Assembly: GCA_963969595.1 (NCBI GenBank)
Contig: OZ018413.1
Span: 8,058,211 to 8,122,210 of the forward strand
DNA: 64,000 bases
DNA from: Neckera pumila
Lineage: Eukaryota > Streptophyta > Bryopsida > Hypnales > Neckeraceae
Reading direction: 5' to 3'
Numbering within the stretch: position 1 is the first letter of the stretch; each line of letters begins with the position of its first letter. A program made the position numbers and the translations under genes. This document shows positions 11,983 through 22,679 of the stretch, piece after piece. The notes beneath the pieces are model-generated. The model was not told where the DNA came from. It did not search any database and saw only the letters and a program-made list of their open reading frames with translations.

Positions 11983-12405
11983 CTGTCAAACCAAAATTCC
12001 GAATCACAAGTATTAAAGAAATTGTAACCATCTAAAGAAAATTATTTACAGTGACCTAAAAAAAACCTTAGGGTTAGAATCGTCGAGGACTAACAAACCT
12101 AGACACTCGACAGGGATCCAGACAAACACATCAAAAGTGGCACACCTTGGGGTTTAAACCACAAAGAAAAGAAAAGAAAAGTACCAACACTCTAAACTGT
12201 GCAAACCAAACGAGAAAAAAGAGAAAGAGTTGCATCTCCTCCGCAACTACAAACGAAACGAAGCAAGCGAAAGAGTAGTTGATTGCAGAGAGTTCTGCGA
12301 GGAATTACGAACCCAAGGGCTTCAGAAAACCGACCAGAAAAAGAAAAAGGAAATTCACAAAGACGCACAGCGAATTTGCGAAAGATTAAAACTCGAAGAA
12401 CTCAC
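11983..12405 (-). other. Leader (5' UTR) intron of EF1A copy 1
   Basis: Minus-strand donor ACG|GTGAG at 12405 and acceptor TTTGACAG ending at 11983, ten bases before the ATG. Length is 423 bp, the same as in copy 3. Leader intron position is typical of plant EF1A genes, where it commonly boosts expression. The 75 bases nearest the acceptor are almost identical to copy 3; the rest is more diverged. Confidence 0.85.
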
Positions 12406-12770
12406 CGTGAAGCAGGAGAGCCGCAGAAAGGCCTTCAACGACGAGCAGGCGGCCAAGCCTGCAAGGTAGAGCGCAGAAAACACGAAAACCTAACGAGTCA
12501 GGCTAGAGAGGCTGGGAACGGGACACAGCTCACAAGATATACACTTGGAGTCCAATGCTCCTCGCTATTCTGAGGCCATCGATTGCGCTGGGATCGGACG
12601 GACATCACCGGTATCGCGCTTGGTCGTCTGCACGGTATCGTCGTGGGAAAAGTCTGTGTTACAGTTGGGGCGGCTGCGCAAGTACCGATACAGGGGCGAG
12701 ATACAGGGGCAAGGCCAGGGTGCACTGGTACTCGATAAGGTTAAAGCAGGACGTTAAATCCTCCCGTCCT
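12406..12770 (-). promoter_or_regulatory. Promoter and leader exon of EF1A copy 1
   Basis: Homologous to 51066-51416 upstream of copy 3. A TATA-like box (GTATATCTT on the minus strand, about 12535-12543) is conserved between the two, with the leader exon downstream of it. Homology to copy 3 ends near 12770, which marks the edge of the duplicated block. The 5' region of copy 2 is unrelated. Confidence 0.7.
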
Positions 12771-12987
12771 TTGTGGGCCCTGTAGGCCGAATTTACCCTG
12801 GGGAAAATGAAGGAATTTTATTTGCAACAAATTTTATTTTTTTGCAAAATCTGAATTCATATTTGCAATCAGAGGCCCAAATTAGCTGGAGGGGCTAATA
12901 AGCCCCTTTTTTTTTAACTTTTACCCTTCAAAAATCTTGAATTATCCTATTGAGCCCACAAAAGGGGAGGGTTTAATGTGTTTCCAC
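12771..12987. other. AT-rich spacer at the edge of the EF1A block
   Basis: No ORF or clear repeat ends. Sits between the end of homology to EF1A copy 3 and the second R1 repeat. Confidence 0.5.
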
Positions 12988-13245
12988 CTTAAATTGCACA
13001 ATTCAACAATTCAGCATGATTCATCATGGTTTCCACTATTATATTGAAAAAAAATGTGGGGTCCCATTAGTATTCAATACGGGATTTTAGACTCTCTTAG
13101 AATGCATTTTTTGGACACCTTGTGAATAAACTACAAATTTTCAAAGTACTGAGAATAGGTGCACCTAAAAGCAATCATAGAGTCATATGAGTAGTGGGAG
13201 TACATTTTAGACAAGAATATTTAGTATGTGATTTTAGGTGTAGTT
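12988..13245. repeat. Dispersed repeat R1, copy 2
   Basis: Direct-orientation relative of 8228-8472 with the same landmarks (TTAAATTGCACA, TATTATATTGAAAAAAA, GTAGTGGGAGTACATTTTAG). Moderately diverged. Together the copies bracket EF1A copy 1. Confidence 0.7.
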
Positions 13246-13289
13246 ACCTTCTCAGTGCCGTTTTCAGATTTACCAGTGTGCCATGTGCT

Positions 13290-13740
13290 GTTTCCACAAC
13301 CAAAATAAAAGTAAAACTAATTGTCGAATTTTTAATTCATAAACACTTTGAAATTGAATAACATTTTTCAGTTGGTCCAAACGTCATGAAACTACACCTA
13401 GTGCATGTGCACTATTCTTAGGTGAGGGTTTTCTAATGGTACAAAGAACGCAACCAAGGATGCACGGTTCCAAAGATTCAACGTGCTCAATGTTGCTGCT
13501 ACAATCAAAATAAAAGTAAAAATTATTTTCAAATTTTTTAATTTGTAAAAACTTTGAAATTCAATATCCTTCATACACAAAGGAATGCAAGGACTTTGTT
13601 TTGTGGTGTTTGGACATGCTATGTGAAAGTTATGTTCTTTCCAAAATAAAAGATAATTTAGTTCAACTATTTAATTCACAAAAACTTTGAAATTCAACAA
13701 CTTTCACACAATATGTCCAAACGCCAAGAGACAAAGTCCA
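13290..13740. repeat. Three diverged direct repeats
   Basis: The block AAAATAAAAGTAAAA, then TTTTTAATTCATAAA, then CTTTGAAATTCAA recurs near 13303, 13508 and 13648, spaced about 140-205 bp apart, in direct orientation. Looks like an old local triplication. No gene. Confidence 0.55.
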
Positions 13741-14416
13741 TGCACCCCTCCTTGAGGAGAGCTTTCCAATGGTATCAAGAATGCAGATTCACGATTTCTT
13801 AGATCTCAATGTATCAAACAAAATAAAATGTAACAAACAACCAAATTTAAAGTATAGATGATTTTCTTCTTGTACTCCAAATCAAATATTGATACTTATA
13901 GTATATTTTTATTGCTAGAAGTTCAATTAGACAAGGAGTATTTATATATGCTTTGGTGCCTAGCACATCAAAGTTAAAATTGAAAAAAAATTACTTATTG
14001 ACATCAATATTCTTTGTCCCCTTTAAACCTTTAAAGACACTAATTGAGCACAAAAGAATGCACTTGTTGGTCCTATCAGAGTATTTGGTTATGGCAGTTG
14101 CATCTTTCAAGGATTTTACTTGAAAAAGTAGTCAAGTATCTGGGAAAGAATGTCACATGGTAGCCAAACATCCTTGACTTGTACAGAGTATTAGGGAAAA
14201 TTCTCTTGCTTCAAGACAAATATTCTTGAACTTTCTTCAATATTTTGTGACAACATGCCATATTTAGCAATACCATGTGCATAGGAAATAACAACCTTTT
14301 TGTTCTTCTTCATAATTTATGATATTCTTTTCCTACAATCAAACCAATGACATACAAATAATTATAAAGAGTCTTCTTTATGTATTCATAAAAAATAGAT
14401 TTGTAATAATTTATCT
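13741..14416. other. AT-rich intergenic DNA
   Basis: No supported ORF, RNA gene or delimited repeat. Confidence 0.5.
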
Positions 14417-14665
14417 CATTAGATGACATTTAAGGGAATTGGAGATCTATTTCAGGCCTGATTTTGCAAACAGCCAATACAAACTATCATAATTTTTTTT
14501 TCAAAAAAAATAAAAAAATCCCAAATGTCATTTTAAGCAATTTTTTTTTCCGAAACTGACGTGGCACAGTTTTAGCCACATTAGCCAGCGGTTATCCTAT
14601 GTTCTGGCAATTTGGGACCACAGGTTAACTCAAAATCTCTTAGAGGCCTCAAATGTCATCTAATG
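14417..14665. mobile_element. MITE, CATTAG family, copy 2
   Basis: Starts CATTAGATGACATTTAAGGG and ends CAAATGTCATCTAATG. The first 14 bases pair perfectly with the end. Internal TGACGTGGCA core as in the other copies. 249 bp. No obvious target duplication. Confidence 0.78.
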
Positions 14666-15381
14666 GTTTTCAATGTTGAATTCAAGAAAATGAAATGGAA
14701 ATCCAAAAGATTTGTGACATTAAAAAAATAAAATAAAATAGAATACAAAAAGATAAAAATAGAGATATATAGATTTGTTTGCCATCAACTATACCTTTCT
14801 AAATTTGATGATTATTAAATTGAACTTTCATTATGAAATGTGATGAATTTGGTCAAACTTTCTTTAAATGAAAAGTGGTACATTTGCATCCATGCCAAAA
14901 GGTTCTTATTAAATTGATTTATCTTATGAGTGAGGACACAGATTAATGTCACTTGCAAAATTAGTATCTTGAAAAATTTGGATTTTGTAAAGATTTGTAC
15001 AAGATATTACTCTTTTAATTTTTACAAATTAAAAATAGAGTGATTTTGATAAATTAGTTCACATCTTATTATATGGATAAATCAATGTCATTTGGAGGAT
15101 ATGTTTTGGGAGATACGTTTTTTCTTAGACATTGACTCTAGTGCCTAAGGGAGGCTAATAAGAATGGGGTATAGCCCTAAAGATGGTTTTATGCACATCT
15201 CCGCCAATTGGAGTCTATACAAGTATGGTTGAATGAAAAAAATAATATGTAGCTTTAAATGGATGACTAAAAAATTTCCATGTGTTTTACATTAGTATTG
15301 AATAATTTACAAAGGTTCTTGAATGGAAGGAAAGTGCCAATCTCAATAAAGTGCTTTGCTCCCATTATAGTGCCTTGTACG
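14666..15381. other. AT-rich intergenic DNA
   Basis: Nothing gene-like; only short AT-rich frames. Confidence 0.5.
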
Positions 15382-15641
15382 TAACTCATATTTAACTAAT
15401 TCTGGACTTATCCAGAAATTATGGATAGATTCCTATAATTGAAAATATATCAGCCGGCCGCCAATACTTGTCTATTTTTTATTTTTTTTACTTTTATTTA
15501 ATCCAAAATAATGATTTTGATCCATTCTAATTCAAAAATCTACATTTAGACTACATATACATTGTGGTTTCATCATTCAAATGTAGATTGGATGTTATTT
15601 CTAGACTTTAGATAAGTCCAGAATTAGTTAAATATGAGTTA
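15382..15641. mobile_element. MITE with perfect 31-bp terminal inverted repeats
   Basis: Bases 15382-15412 (TAACTCATATTTAACTAATT continuing to GGACTTATC) are the exact reverse complement of 15611-15641. The interior is about 200 bp, AT-rich and non-coding. Perfect TIRs suggest a comparatively young insertion. Target duplication not clear; TA is possible only if the ends are drawn slightly differently. Confidence 0.8.
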
Positions 15642-15818
15642 TGAGAAGCGGCCTTGAAATGCTACAAGTAAGAAACTAAGGACTATATGGCATGGCACAA
15701 CATGGTCCCACTACAACATATTGTTTTTGTGCATAAGATAAATCTAATATAATAATCATTGCTAGACCATGAAATTTATCCATAGAAAAAAGAATTCAAT
15801 TCTAGATTTAATTTTTGA

Positions 15819-16743
15819 TTAACCTCTAAAAGCCCGTTGTCCCTTCGGGGACAAATGCGTTTTCGGGCAGGTACCTACGGGCTGAAGTTTTCTCTTGATT
15901 TTTTGAAACTTTTTTTGGGATGTAGAAAAACTGATTAGCTTCATGGAAATATAATTTTTTTCACAGTTAGTGCTTGGAAACAAAAGTTATGACCAAATAA
16001 GCTCAAAACAAGGGATGGCGGGCAGCCAAAAAAATTTGCACATTTTTGTTTTTATTCTTTAGTATTTTTTCCTCATAGATTATATTTTTGTCTATCTAAA
16101 AAGCTTTGATTCATTTCATTTGGATTTGTTATGAGAAAGTTATGGACATTCTTGTTTTTCGGGCAAATGGAGCATCTTTTTGAAAAAAATAACTTGTGGG
16201 ATTCATTTCTGAATGCAATTTTTCAAATTTTTCAATTTTTTTTTTGCATGGTTAAGTTTACTTGCTAGAAAAATCTGACCATTGTGATTAGTGCATTTAA
16301 TTCCATCTAAAACGTATGAATATTTTAGATTTTCCTTCTATCTTGTACCTACTTCTACCTAACAATTTTTTCAATAATGAAAATTAATTTTTTTTGAATT
16401 TTTTTTTTGGGTAGATTGTCAACTCAATTCTCCACTATAAACATTTAAAGATCAAAACTATGTAGTGTAAAAATTTTAAGTTAAAAATGTCTAAGTTAAA
16501 AAAAATTCTATAAATTTCTACGACTCTCTGTAAGTTTTTAATTGCAAAATTTTAACTACAAATTTTTAACTTACAAAGAATTGTAGAAATTTTTTCCACA
16601 CATTCTCATACGTAGTTAGGTGTAAGATCCTATGGTTAGATGTGCAATAAAAATATTTTTAATTTTTTTTCACTCTTTGCTAAAAGAATGGCAGTTTTGG
16701 GTGTTTTTTGGCAAAAAAAAGGCCTTGGGCCTTTAGGGGTTAA
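15819..16743. mobile_element. TTAA-flanked non-autonomous element, copy 2
   Basis: TTAA at both edges (15819-15822, 16740-16743). Left end CCTCTAAAAGCCCGTTGTCC, right end GGCCTTGGGCCTTTAGGGG. 925 bp. Internal phrase TATGACCAAATAAGCTCAAA is shared with the copies at 42358 and 55131, and GGCAGTTTTGGGTG near the right end with the copies at 41347 and 42358. No ORF. Ends and target fit a piggyBac-like element. Confidence 0.78.
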
Positions 16744-19499
16744 TTTTGAGTTTTTCACAAGAACATAGGTAGAATATTCCAAATGGAACATGCATGACCA
16801 TGCATCATTCCACCTACCATCTAGATTACTACCTTGATTAGAGTCCTAACTGGGGATTAAAACCAATGGTATTAATGACATTCTTGTTTGAATAATGATC
16901 CACTTGACCCTAACAAAAAAAATTGAGTCACAAACCACTCACTTGAATTATATAAATAATTATTGATTATGGACACATTTCCTAAGATTATGGCTATACG
17001 TCCCTTCAAATTTGACAATGAAGTAGGATGCAAGCATTTTATCCCTACTTGTCAGACAAAGGAAGCACAACCAAAATTTAAATGTTTTTTGGCCTTTATT
17101 GTACAAATAGGTAAGTTATGGCACCTTGCTACCGGAATAGTTTACTTTTTGTAGTTCAACAATTTGGCAACTTGATTTCAATTTCTTAGCTTTTGGCACT
17201 TTCCTTTTTCTAAATTTTAGACACTCCTAATGTTGAATTGATTTTTTCTATTCATGCATAAATGTGATCCTTTTCTAAATTTTCTTACGAATGATTTTTG
17301 GATATTTAGAATTAGCAACAATGAATTTTTTTCAGATTTTGAAAAGTACAGTTGTACAATTTTTAAAATTTTAGACTCAATCCAAATTTTCCCTATTTAT
17401 TTCTAAAATTGACCTACACATACGGTAGGTGGTTACAATTTGTTTGTGCATCTTTTCAAACAATAGAAGATTGAATGTACTTTTATAATTCCATGGAGAT
17501 TTGTTCTTTAAGATTTTAAGTATTATTGTAGGTATTCCTTTATCAAACTACAAATAATTCTAGCAAGAGACTCTTGACTTCAATGTTTATAATATTGAGT
17601 CTAATTTTCACTATCCATCTAGGCATAGAGATTTCTTTATACAATCCAAAATGGTAAAAGTCTTTCAAATCGGACCTTTCTGGCAAATGTTATTGAATTT
17701 CAAAATTTAGATGAAATTTTAGTTTTAGAACTTCATAAATAGATATCTTGTGAAGTTTTTATCCAAATTGTACGTTTAACTTTGATCTAGAAATAAATCA
17801 TCAAGCTTTGTAGAGTAACTGATTTTTTAACTCTTAGATTTGTTTCTTATTTTTTCATCTAGATCATCACCTTTTGAATTCTAGCCTTCATCCAAAGATA
17901 ACTTTTAGAGTATTGTTCTATATCTTAAAGTTCTTTAATTTGCTTACGGTCCTTTGATGATGTTTTCTAAGTTTCTTAATATAAAACTAAATTTTATTCA
18001 CTTCCCCAATTCTTGTCTATTGAACTTACTATTATCAATTAATTTTGTAAAATATTGTGATTGTTATAATTTCTATAATTGCAAATAAAAACTTAGCATC
18101 TATATAATTGAATAATTGAATACTATACAAATGTAAAAAACGTTTTTCTTATAGTTGTTGATTTATTAAGAGTAATTTATAGAAAAATCAAACCTTTGTG
18201 ATTTTTGAAATTATAATTGTTGAAAAAATTGGTATCAATTATAGAATACATTAAATGATATTTTTTTAAGAATAAATGAATGAAGATTAGTATTAAAATA
18301 ATAATAATAATTTGGAATTTATAAATAAAGTAAAACTTTTAAAATAGAAATGAAAATCATACAGTATGGTATCATGGGATTCAAATGCTTAGAGTTTGCA
18401 ATCACAATAAACCATTGAATTTTTGAAATTGTATTAAAAAAAATTAGAAATTTTTACAAACCAGAATCTAGATTTGAACTTGGACTTGTGAGACTTCATT
18501 TCTTTGTTCAAGTCAAATAGAAAAGGTGGATATTTTGAAAGCTACGAATGAGTTTGATAGAAATACTAACAATTTTTAGAAGTAGGTATCTTTAAGGTTT
18601 AAATGAACCCATGTTGATCTATTCGTTTGATTGAAATTTTTAGATTTTGCATTTTAGACAAGTTGTTTTCTTCCCTTAGGTCTTCTACAGGGTGCATTTC
18701 AATTTTTGTTCCTTAAGATCATTATCTAATTGCAAGGTGATATTCTTCTTAAGCCTATAGTCTTGTGGAATATATTTAATTTATAAAACTAACAATTATT
18801 TTTCACAAAAAAGATTTCTTCATAGAATTTCTTCATAATTTATAAATAAGGCTAGAGAAATATTTGACACTTTTTATTTTGCACTAATCATTGTACTTAT
18901 TGGGCAAATTTAGCCAAAGTTCTAAGAAAAATAAATCTTTCAAGAAGCAAAAAAATTCTATGGTGAAAATAAGAATAAATATTGCCAAAAAGAATGTATT
19001 TATACCATTTATAAAAATCTATTTTCAAAAATGTATATATATATGTAGAGAGGTGTCAAACTTACCCTATATACAAGGTAGACAAAATAGTGAAATTAGA
19101 TTGCCTTCACAAATTAGGTTGCATTACTTTAAGAGAATTACTTTACAAGCCATCAAAGTCAACAAATGTTTTTAACAAATATTTCTATTTGTACACATGG
19201 AGGTTGATGAGTCCCAATTACAACAATACTTAATCAAAAGTATTACATTCTTGTAGAGAAACATTAAATATAGCTATATAGTGAAATATGTACAATATTT
19301 ATTCAAGAAATTAGTGAGGGGCAACCTTATTTCACTACAGTACAGTATTTTGTGTAGTTAGAAATACCACCGACAACCTAATCACATCCAAACAAATCGT
19401 TCAAACGGGATCATTCCAATTGCAGATTGTCTAGTGCCATGATATCTGTAATGTTCTCAATTGTAATGTGTCAGTTTGAAGGGTTCTGCGATCACAATT
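16744..19499. other. Long AT-rich intergenic region
   Basis: About 2.7 kb of very AT-rich DNA. The ORFs at 16963-17154 and 18891-19175 are short and Lys/Asn/Ile-rich, as expected by chance in such DNA. I see no RNA gene or delimited transposon. Confidence 0.5.
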
Positions 19500-19536
19500 C
19501 CAAGTTTCGATTGCATCCAATGTTAGAAACATTTGA

Positions 19537-20792
19537 ATGAGCGACGCGCAATTCGATCGAATCCTTCAATCCCCAATTCTACAAAATTTTGAGAAAAAAC
19601 TATCACGAAATTCGCAACCTACTAGTCTGCCAAAAACATTCGAGCAACGGAAATCGAGCAGCAGAAAATCCACCTCGTCCCAGACCCATCCTCAACAACG
19701 AGGAACTCCAAAGAAACCCTAAAGTATACGAATCTCGCTCCAAAACCTCACTCCTAGACCAAACTCGAAATGCCGACAAGTCTGATGATCCGTCCCGTTC
19801 CATCTCGGTCGTCGTGAGGAACGAATTCGAATGCTGGTGCGAAGAGACTCGGCCGCATCCCAAAGCCGGAGTCATATCCTACTAACAAGTTTGAGCAATT
19901 GACTTTTGGCTCTAAATGCGGGATTTCTGTTTTTAGGTTGGGCATTAGACTCTCCTATATATATGAATGCGTTAGGATTCAAATGAGTTCCAAATTCCTA
20001 AACACCAATGGCCTCACTCATCACTCAAAATAGTAACCTAGAAGACACAGCAACGAGGGGAGCATCAAAGAACGGTTGCATTAGAAATTGATACTTTCTA
20101 TCAACCCACGCAAATGCATTGATTCAGTCATACGGATGTCAGCTAGAGGAGGATAAGAGTATCAATTACGATGCATGGTGGGAACCGACAAAAGTGTACC
20201 AAATTCCCTCATCGACGAAATTTATTTGCAATGCATTGTGGGGTGTATATCTATTCTGACAATCAAACCTGCACTGCAACATTTAACGCATGCTTCCATC
20301 CGTCGCCATAAATTTTCGCAAGAAAACCAAATTGAAATAAATGTCAAACAGCAAAGTGAAGCGTGTTGATATCTCATTTCCTGAACAGATACCAATCGTT
20401 TGTGGAATCTCAGGTGATTAACCCAAATTGTATTTCCAGATCTGCCCAAACTGAAAGTAATGTATAGAAGTGTGATTGAAAATGAAATAGTTACAGCTAC
20501 AAGTCTTAGCAGAGAGCCACTTTCATTGAAAAAATGGACACGTCCTCAGCAGGAATGGAATATCTCAAGCGACTTAGACTTGAGTTCCTCGTGCCTGAAG
20601 CGAGTGCGTGACCAGTTTAATGACTTACAGAAGAAGTGGGATTGCGCTTCTAAAGAAAAAAATTTCTATCAGTTCCTACAAAATGTTCTGGTACTGACTC
20701 TAAGATGTTTACTTCATCAGCTTTGCGAACATGATGCCGTTGAGTTTACTCGTACATCAGCCTACTGGAACTGGAGTTTTATCATCCAGTGA
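19537..20792 (+). CDS. Unclassified gene candidate (plus strand), partial exons
   Basis: The base composition becomes balanced here. Two stretches look protein-coding on the plus strand. The first is 19537-19719 (starts MSDAQFDRILQSPILQNFEK, Ser/Lys/Arg-rich). The second is about 20460-20789 and includes CLKRVRDQFNDLQKKWDCAS, which looks like a short coiled coil. An AAACCCTAAA motif lies at about 19712. I cannot assign introns reliably, so the coordinates bracket candidate exons rather than a gene model. The product is not recognised. Part could equally be untranslated leader. Confidence 0.3.
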
Positions 20793-21233
20793 CAACGTAC
20801 GAAGAGGAGGCATGTTCATTCAGAAGTGATATTTTACAGCAGTAACTGAAACTAGAGACTATCAAAAATTCAAAATCTACGAATAGAGGAACAGGGCACT
20901 GCCCACAACATGGATGCTGGGGAAATATCTTCACTGCCGCAAGCTCTCCACAATACAGGTCGCAAACAAGTCCCTGCAATAGCATATTTTCACGGCGTAT
21001 TGGCTTCCACAACCTCCAAGGCAACACCCACTAAGATGTACTCTACAAATTATTGCCACCTATCGAGGCAAACCATGTATACAGATCGCCAATTCGATAC
21101 TGTACCGCCAACCAAGGGAATGATTAACCATAAACAGATTCTCGGGAGATGTGGTGATATGATGAAACCGGTATGAAAATGGACTAAAAATTGTAAGAAC
21201 TGCTAACGTGAGTTCATCCCCGGGGAGTCATCC

Positions 21234-21851
21234 TCATGTTCGTCCATGCTGCCCCCGATGCCTGGCTGGTCTGCCCAATCTGGCAGTGCGTTGTGGCCGT
21301 CGGTCTCCAGAGGCTGGCGCTCCGTTTGAGGCTCCTGGGGTGGCTCTGGTTGTGCCTCCGGCACTATTGCTGGGCTCTTCTGCAACAGAGACTGGCGCTC
21401 CGTTTGAGGCTCCTGGGGTGGCCCTGGTTGTGCCTCCGGCACTATTGCTGGGCTCTTCTGGAATGAGGTCCGGATGTTCAGGATGGATCCGCATCTCATA
21501 CACAACCTCGAGGATCTGAATCAACACGTCTTCTGGGATGGTCTCCACGGAAAGAGCTGTCTGGTCCAGGACCTCTGTGACTATACGCGTCCAGCTTTGC
21601 GCATTCAATTGAAGGGAATCGGTGGTCCTGGTCTTGATCGGATTGTCTCTCTCTGCTGAATCCCTTGGTGCATTTACCCGCAACCTCTCGACAACGGAGA
21701 AGAACTGGATCAAAGCATCTTCTGAAATTCCCGCGATTGGAAGACCCGTCTCCCCCAGAAACACGTAGATGATTCCGTCCCATTTGGTCTGCGTCTGAAA
21801 ATGGTGAATCACACCAGCTACGCTCAAAATTCCTAGCTCCATTTGGATCAC
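21234..21851 (-). CDS. Unclassified minus-strand ORF with an internal tandem duplication
   Basis: An open minus-strand frame of about 205 codons follows a plausible acceptor (ACGCAG|GTGATCC near 21851). It has two internally similar segments: SEDALIQFFSVVERLRV and PEDVLIQILEVVYEMRI, about 75 residues apart, so an ancient repeat of a helical unit is likely. Near the end a 78-bp unit is tandemly duplicated in frame, repeating EEPSNSAGGTTRATPGASNG. A second minus frame (21505-21203, ending DDSPGMNSR) is also open across the same repeat and reads PAIVPEAQPGPPQEPQTERQ twice. The real C-terminal frame is therefore undecided; a frameshift or an unseen intron may switch between them. No family recognised. 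Confidence 0.4.
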   Translation of the reverse strand: MIQMELGILSVAGVIHHFQTQTKWDGIIYVFLGETGLPIAGISEDALIQFFSVVERLRVNAPRDSAERDNPIKTRTTDSLQLNAQSWTRIVTEVLDQTALSVETIPEDVLIQILEVVYEMRIHPEHPDLIPEEPSNSAGGTTRATPGASNGAPVSVAEEPSNSAGGTTRATPGASNGAPASGDRRPQRTARLGRPARHRGQHGRT

Positions 21852-22281
21852 CTGCGTAACAATCAACAATGACCGAGGCTTGCATAGAATTAGTGAATTG
21901 CACGGAAACATTAGTAAGATTGCAAAGCTTCAGAATGCTTCCAGTTTAGATCACGCGAATCTACTTTGAATTATCACAATACAAATGGATTTTCTACCTA
22001 ATTTACTTACCAGATTTCTCGCCCCTTCAAGCGATGAAAGCCTGCCGAAGCTAAGTGAAGAATTTAGAATTTGAAAATTTAGAACTCTGGTCAATGCCAC
22101 CAAAATTAAATTCTAGTGCAAAGTTTGAATGCTCTCGGTCAGTTCCTTGTCGCTGCAAGTCTTAAGTTACAAATCCATCCGGTAACAAATGGTGAAGACA
22201 CCAAAGACTCCGAATCGCCTAGTGTCGACTTCACGGCAAGTTTCTACAACGCTATACCAATGCCGATGAGCGACAATACCA

Positions 22282-22479
22282 ATGCCAGAAAGGTGCTTAG
22301 AAAATTCAATAAATCAACAATGCCGTCCAGCAAACAATCAATTCATGCAGGATGGATCGGAGCTTGGTCTCTTTCAAAAGTTCGTTGCAATGAAGATTAC
22401 AAACGATCAGAGACTCACTCAACAATGCAGGGAAGCTTTGGATTCAACTGGCAGCAGAAGCGCCCTTTCTCTCTTGTAA
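22282..22479 (+). CDS. Probable terminal exon of an unclassified plus-strand gene
   Basis: The frame reads FMQDGSELGLFQKFVAMKIT followed by NDQRLTQQCREALDSTGSRS and stops at 22477-22479. Codon use and amino-acid balance look protein-coding, better than the longer overlapping frame at 22116-22676. It may be the 3' exon of the candidate beginning near 19537. The opposite strand is also open over part of this (ALLSESLIVCNLHCNELLKE), so the strand is not certain. No family recognised. Confidence 0.3.
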   Translation: MPERCLENSINQQCRPANNQFMQDGSELGLFQKFVAMKITNDQRLTQQCREALDSTGSRSALSLL

Positions 22480-22679
22480 ACGGCAGATTTAAACTTCGGT
22501 TGCAACAAACACAATGTAGCAATCGGCGAAAACATCATTCGCAAGCTCAATTCATACTGTATGACAGCAGCCTCCGATTGTGGAGGGACGAGGACGTGAC
22601 GAACGAAGAGTTTCCGTCCGACGAAAAATTTCGTCTGTCGAAAATCGAAAGAGCAGGGTTTAGAGTTTACGTGTGACTA

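Noticed and set aside
10341..12035. 564-codon open frame on the strand opposite EF1A copy 1, with shorter counterparts at copies 2 and 3
   Set aside because: It mirrors the GC-ending codons of EF1A exactly and runs through the intron without splice signals. The product is His/Arg/Leu/Val-rich low complexity, a typical antisense shadow.
22116..22676. 186-codon plus-strand ORF
   Set aside because: Better-looking coding frames overlap it on the same strand (22282-22479) and on the opposite strand; its own composition is irregular. Kept only as part of an unclassified gene-like region.
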